This document shows positions 61,253-64,000 of a DNA stretch of 64,000 bases, one piece after another (the stretch's first letter is position 1; each line of letters opens with the position of its first letter). The stretch is from Planctomycetaceae bacterium (lineage in GTDB: Bacteria > Planctomycetota > Planctomycetia > Planctomycetales > Planctomycetaceae). Under the pieces are notes generated by a model that saw only the letters and a program-made list of their open reading frames with translations, did no database searches and had not been told where the DNA came from. The position numbers and the translations under genes are program-made. The DNA is taken from NCBI GenBank assembly GCA_021732785.1, contig JAKFUG010000003.1, positions 248,001 through 312,000 on the forward strand, in the 5' to 3' direction.

Positions 61253-61633
61253 ATGAACACAGAATCACAGATCACCGCCTGCGTCAACGACGCATTACCA
61301 CAGCCGAATGAGAATGGCGTCTACACGAAGTATCAGACCGAAGCCATCGCCCGCCATAATCGCTCTCACGCATCAGTTGAAATCGCCCGCTGCACTGACG
61401 GTCGATACCGCTTTTCAGTGGGTGTTACCTACAGCTACGGAGGATTCAGCGGCCCTATCACCGACAAGGGCGAGGGCTTTGAGCACTATGACGACGCACG
61501 CCGGGCCGGTGTTGCCGAACTACTCAAGCGATTCCCAAAGCCTTGGCCTTCCGACCCACATAGCGTCCATGCCGAACTGGAGATCATGCGAAAGCAAGTA
61601 GCGGAATGTATCCGCCAACCAACGCTGTTTTAG
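61253..61633 (+). CDS. Hypothetical protein of the element
   Basis: A 126-residue protein with IARCTDGRYRFSVGVTYSYGGFSGPIT and a helical C terminus (AELEIMRKQVAECIRQP). GGAG lies about 9 bases before the ATG at 61253; the longer start at 61202 is less likely. It is followed by 4 bases and then the DarB-like gene, so it is probably co-transcribed. No family recognised. Confidence 0.65.
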   Translation: MNTESQITACVNDALPQPNENGVYTKYQTEAIARHNRSHASVEIARCTDGRYRFSVGVTYSYGGFSGPITDKGEGFEHYDDARRAGVAELLKRFPKPWPSDPHSVHAELEIMRKQVAECIRQPTLF

Positions 61634-61637
61634 TCTT

Positions 61638-64000
61638 ATGAAGAATCGCCCAGCATGGAAGCAAGCGAGCTTCGATTTCTCCGCACCGCCCTCCGATGAT
61701 CCGCCAGTTCAAACCGTCCCCGTTCAGAACGGCGTCAGTCACGCGGCCCGCCTGAAACGGAAGGGACAGCTTCGGCTCTTCGACTCCGAGCCTCCGCCTC
61801 AAGTTCTTGAGTCTGCACCGCCTGCGGATTCAAAACCGGCCTGCACCACCTGCACCCCGCGCGTCGCACCTGCTGAGTTCTCCAGCGGTCTCGTTGCCAA
61901 AGCCCGCGACATCATCGCCGCCATCCGCACGCTGAAGCGGATTGAACAGGAAGCACGCCCGGCAACCGCTGAGGAAAAGACCGCCCTCTCCCGCTTCTGC
62001 GGCTTCGGTCCGGTGGCCACTCACATCTTCACTGATCCACTCACGGGGAAGTTCAAGGATGGATCGTGGCAAGCCATTGGCGCCGAGCTTCGGGAACTCC
62101 TCACAGACGAGGAATACGACAGCGCCAAGCGGACGACCTTCAACGCATTCTACACGGCCCCGGTCGTGATGCGGGCAATGCACGATGCCCTGAGCCGTTT
62201 CGGCGTGCCATCCTCTGCGACCGTGCTTGAGCCTGGTTGCGGGATCGGTCGCTTTGCCTCATGTGCCCCCGACGGCATGCACTTCATTGGCGTGGAACTC
62301 GACAGCCTCTCAGCGAGGATCGCGAAGGCGCTTCACCCAGACCACGACATCCGCAACGAGAATTTCCGCGACTCGAAGATTCCCCAACTGGATGCCGTCA
62401 TTGGCAACGTCCCGTTTGCTGACATCAAACTCGACTGGAAGGGAACTCGGTATTCCCTGCACGATTACTTCTTCGCGAAGTCCGTCGACGCCCTGAAGCC
62501 CGGTGGCGTGCTGGCGCTGGTGACATCGCACTTCACGATGGACAAGCAGAACGCAGCCATTCGCGACCACCTCAGTTCACAGGCTGACTTCCTCGGGGCG
62601 ATCCGCCTCCCGTCCGACGCCTTTAAGACCGAAGGCACGGCGGTTGTGACCGACATCATCTTCCTGCGGAAGCGCGGACCCGACCAACCGGAAAACCACG
62701 TCGATTACGAATGGAAGGAAACGGCTCCACTGTCCGTCGAAGATTCCTTCGTGACGGTCAATCGGTACTTCATCAACCACCCCGAAATGGTTCTGGGGAA
62801 CTGGTCACTGAAGGACACCATGTACGGCGGCGAAGGCTTCAGCATCACGAGCGACGGCGATCTCGGCGAGCACCTTCAGCGTTCGCTTCAACTGCTGCCT
62901 CAAAGCCACCAAGTAAAGCCCGCAACTCCCCAAGTAAAAGGGGTCACTCACCAAATAAGCCCCAAGTTCGTTCCACCACCGCAGGAACGCCATGTCTCTG
63001 AGGGCAGCTTCTTCGTCGATCACCACATCATCTACCAGATGGTCAATGGCCGGGGTGAACCCGTCGTTTACGGCGGGACGAAACTGACATCCAACGGGAC
63101 CATGACCGGCAGACGGCTGGCGTCCCTCATCCAGCTTCGCGATCAAGCCCGCCGCGTGCTTCAGTCCCAGAACGAGGACTGGCCCGAAGAGAACCGCATC
63201 GAATCCCGAACGGCCCTCAACCTCACATACGACCATTTCGTGAAGGCATACGGGGCGATCAACAAGACGACCCTGAGCGACACGAAGGATGGATCGACCA
63301 TTCGTCGGATGCCGAACCTGGTGAAATTCCGGGAAGACCCGGACGCCATGCTGGTGATGTCGCTTGAGGAGTACGACGAGGCCACGGACAAGGCTGAGAA
63401 GGCGACGATCATGAAACGCGACGTGGTGGGCAAGACCCCGCCCGTCACCTCAGTGAAGTCCGCCGAGGAAGGCTTGCTTGTCAGCCTGAATGAACATGGC
63501 CGGATCGACCTGCCGTTCATGTCCGCGATCTACAAGAAGCCCGAAGCCGACATCATCGAGGAACTCGGCAGTCTAATTTACCTCGATCCAGAGACGAAGG
63601 AATGGGAGACCGCCGACTCATACCTGTCGGGCACGGTGCGGGACAAGCTGAAGGCCGCTGACGCCGCCGGACCGGAATTCGCTCGCAATGCTGACGCACT
63701 TAGAAAGGTGCAACCCGAGGACGTGTTGCCCGGTGACATCGACGCCAATCTCGGCGCGCCGTGGATTCCGCCCGAGGACATCCAGGCATTTGCCGCCGAA
63801 CTCTTCGGAGTCGCACCCCAGCATATCCCCGTGTCGTATCTGAAGAAGGACGCCCTATGGACGGTCGAGGCGAGCCACTCCGCAGAGCGATCCGTCCCGG
63901 CGACAGCGGATTACGGCACGCCCCGAGCGAATGGCACCACGCTGTTCGAACAGGCGTTGAACATGAAGTCCCCGGTCATCTACGACCCCGATCCCAACGA
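61638..64000 (+). CDS. DarB-like N6-adenine methylase/helicase, partial
   Basis: 787 residues are visible of a protein that runs past the window. After a Pro-rich start there is a DNA-methylase domain: FNAFYTAPVVMRAMHDALSR, the SAM motif TVLEPGCGIGRFAS (about residues 197-210), and the catalytic motif VIGNVPFAD (about 255; NPPF in ordinary methylases), then YFFAKSVDALKPGGVLALVT. This is the layout of large phage P1 DarB-type and plasmid helicase-methylase proteins; an SNF2-like helicase would be expected downstream. DarB protects incoming DNA from type I restriction. Function of this one is inferred; the right end is missing. Confidence 0.88.
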   Translation, partial: MKNRPAWKQASFDFSAPPSDDPPVQTVPVQNGVSHAARLKRKGQLRLFDSEPPPQVLESAPPADSKPACTTCTPRVAPAEFSSGLVAKARDIIAAIRTLKRIEQEARPATAEEKTALSRFCGFGPVATHIFTDPLTGKFKDGSWQAIGAELRELLTDEEYDSAKRTTFNAFYTAPVVMRAMHDALSRFGVPSSATVLEPGCGIGRFASCAPDGMHFIGVELDSLSARIAKALHPDHDIRNENFRDSKIPQLDAVIGNVPFADIKLDWKGTRYSLHDYFFAKSVDALKPGGVLALVTSHFTMDKQNAAIRDHLSSQADFLGAIRLPSDAFKTEGTAVVTDIIFLRKRGPDQPENHVDYEWKETAPLSVEDSFVTVNRYFINHPEMVLGNWSLKDTMYGGEGFSITSDGDLGEHLQRSLQLLPQSHQVKPATPQVKGVTHQISPKFVPPPQERHVSEGSFFVDHHIIYQMVNGRGEPVVYGGTKLTSNGTMTGRRLASLIQLRDQARRVLQSQNEDWPEENRIESRTALNLTYDHFVKAYGAINKTTLSDTKDGSTIRRMPNLVKFREDPDAMLVMSLEEYDEATDKAEKATIMKRDVVGKTPPVTSVKSAEEGLLVSLNEHGRIDLPFMSAIYKKPEADIIEELGSLIYLDPETKEWETADSYLSGTVRDKLKAADAAGPEFARNADALRKVQPEDVLPGDIDANLGAPWIPPEDIQAFAAELFGVAPQHIPVSYLKKDALWTVEASHSAERSVPATADYGTPRANGTTLFEQALNMKSPVIYDPDPN

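Larger units (their letters stand above)
53161..64000. mobile_element. Integrated element at tRNA-Ser, partial
   Basis: From the tRNA 3' end to the window edge: integrase, excisionase, zinc-ribbon, four membrane or small proteins, VirD4-like ATPase and ParB on the minus strand, then XRE regulator, two unknown proteins and a DarB-like methylase on the plus strand. ParB and a VirD4-type ATPase point to a conjugative or mobilisable element with a plasmid-like phase. No relaxase, replication initiator or VirB4 is seen; they may lie beyond 64000. Confidence 0.85.

Noticed and set aside
54425-64000. Search for relaxase (HUH or MobA-type) in the element
   Set aside because: No frame shows the HxHxH or catalytic tyrosine motifs of relaxases within the window.

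Overview
The window looks like a chromosomal segment of a planctomycete (Planctomycetota). This is an inference from content: high GC with many intergenic inverted-repeat elements, an abundance of secreted amidohydrolases and other exported hydrolases, an N-terminal SEC-C/TPR protein, an alkaline-ceramidase-like protein, a Ser/Thr kinase with an FHA domain, a sigma-54 activator and a Rho factor with a very long disordered N-terminal region. No rRNA or CRISPR array is present. One tRNA gene is visible.

Layout. Positions 1-5.4 kb hold small proteins (SUKH-like, SnoaL-like, zinc-ribbon, a divergent VOC/YCII pair, an exported coiled-coil protein) and a multi-pass membrane protein. From 5.6 to 17 kb come an exported alpha/beta hydrolase, a DAACS symporter, a YtcJ-type amidohydrolase, a LarA/DUF2088 protein, DUF423, trpS, a class 1 pyrD, a small lipoprotein, an HU protein and a Tat-exported amidohydrolase. 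At 17.0-17.4 kb lies a methyltransferase pseudogene, followed by an SNF2-type helicase. Positions 20-24.4 kb are visibly more AT-rich and encode exported proteins, including a probable chagasin-type cysteine-protease inhibitor directly upstream of a papain-like protease. From 24.5 to 53 kb are an amidohydrolase, an Sfp-type phosphopantetheinyl transferase, a repeat-rich lipoprotein, the SEC-C/TPR protein, a 1448-residue triple amidohydrolase, rho, a glutaminyl-cyclotransferase-like protein, an esterase-like protein lacking its serine, a ceramidase-like protein, the sigma-54 activator, an ABM monooxygenase, ilvD, PhzF, the kinase-FHA protein and an exported beta-propeller protein.

From 53.07 kb to the right edge is one end of an integrated element inserted at the 3' end of tRNA-Ser(UGA). 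Its leftward operon runs parB, VirD4-like ATPase, several membrane proteins of unknown family, a zinc-ribbon protein, an AlpA-like excisionase and a tyrosine integrase. A divergent rightward set starts with an XRE regulator and continues with two small unknown proteins and a giant DarB-like N6-adenine methylase (helicase half outside the window). No relaxase and no recognisable VirB channel protein is visible, so the ATPase-plus-membrane-protein cluster is the best candidate here for an undescribed system.

Intergenic regions carry at least seven families of long inverted repeats, some nested inside each other. One supplies the stop codon of a gene, and one appears to have been absorbed into a coding region. 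Starts were moved to internal codons wherever a ribosome binding site or domain boundary supported it. All functional calls rest on reading motifs by eye; no database search was run.
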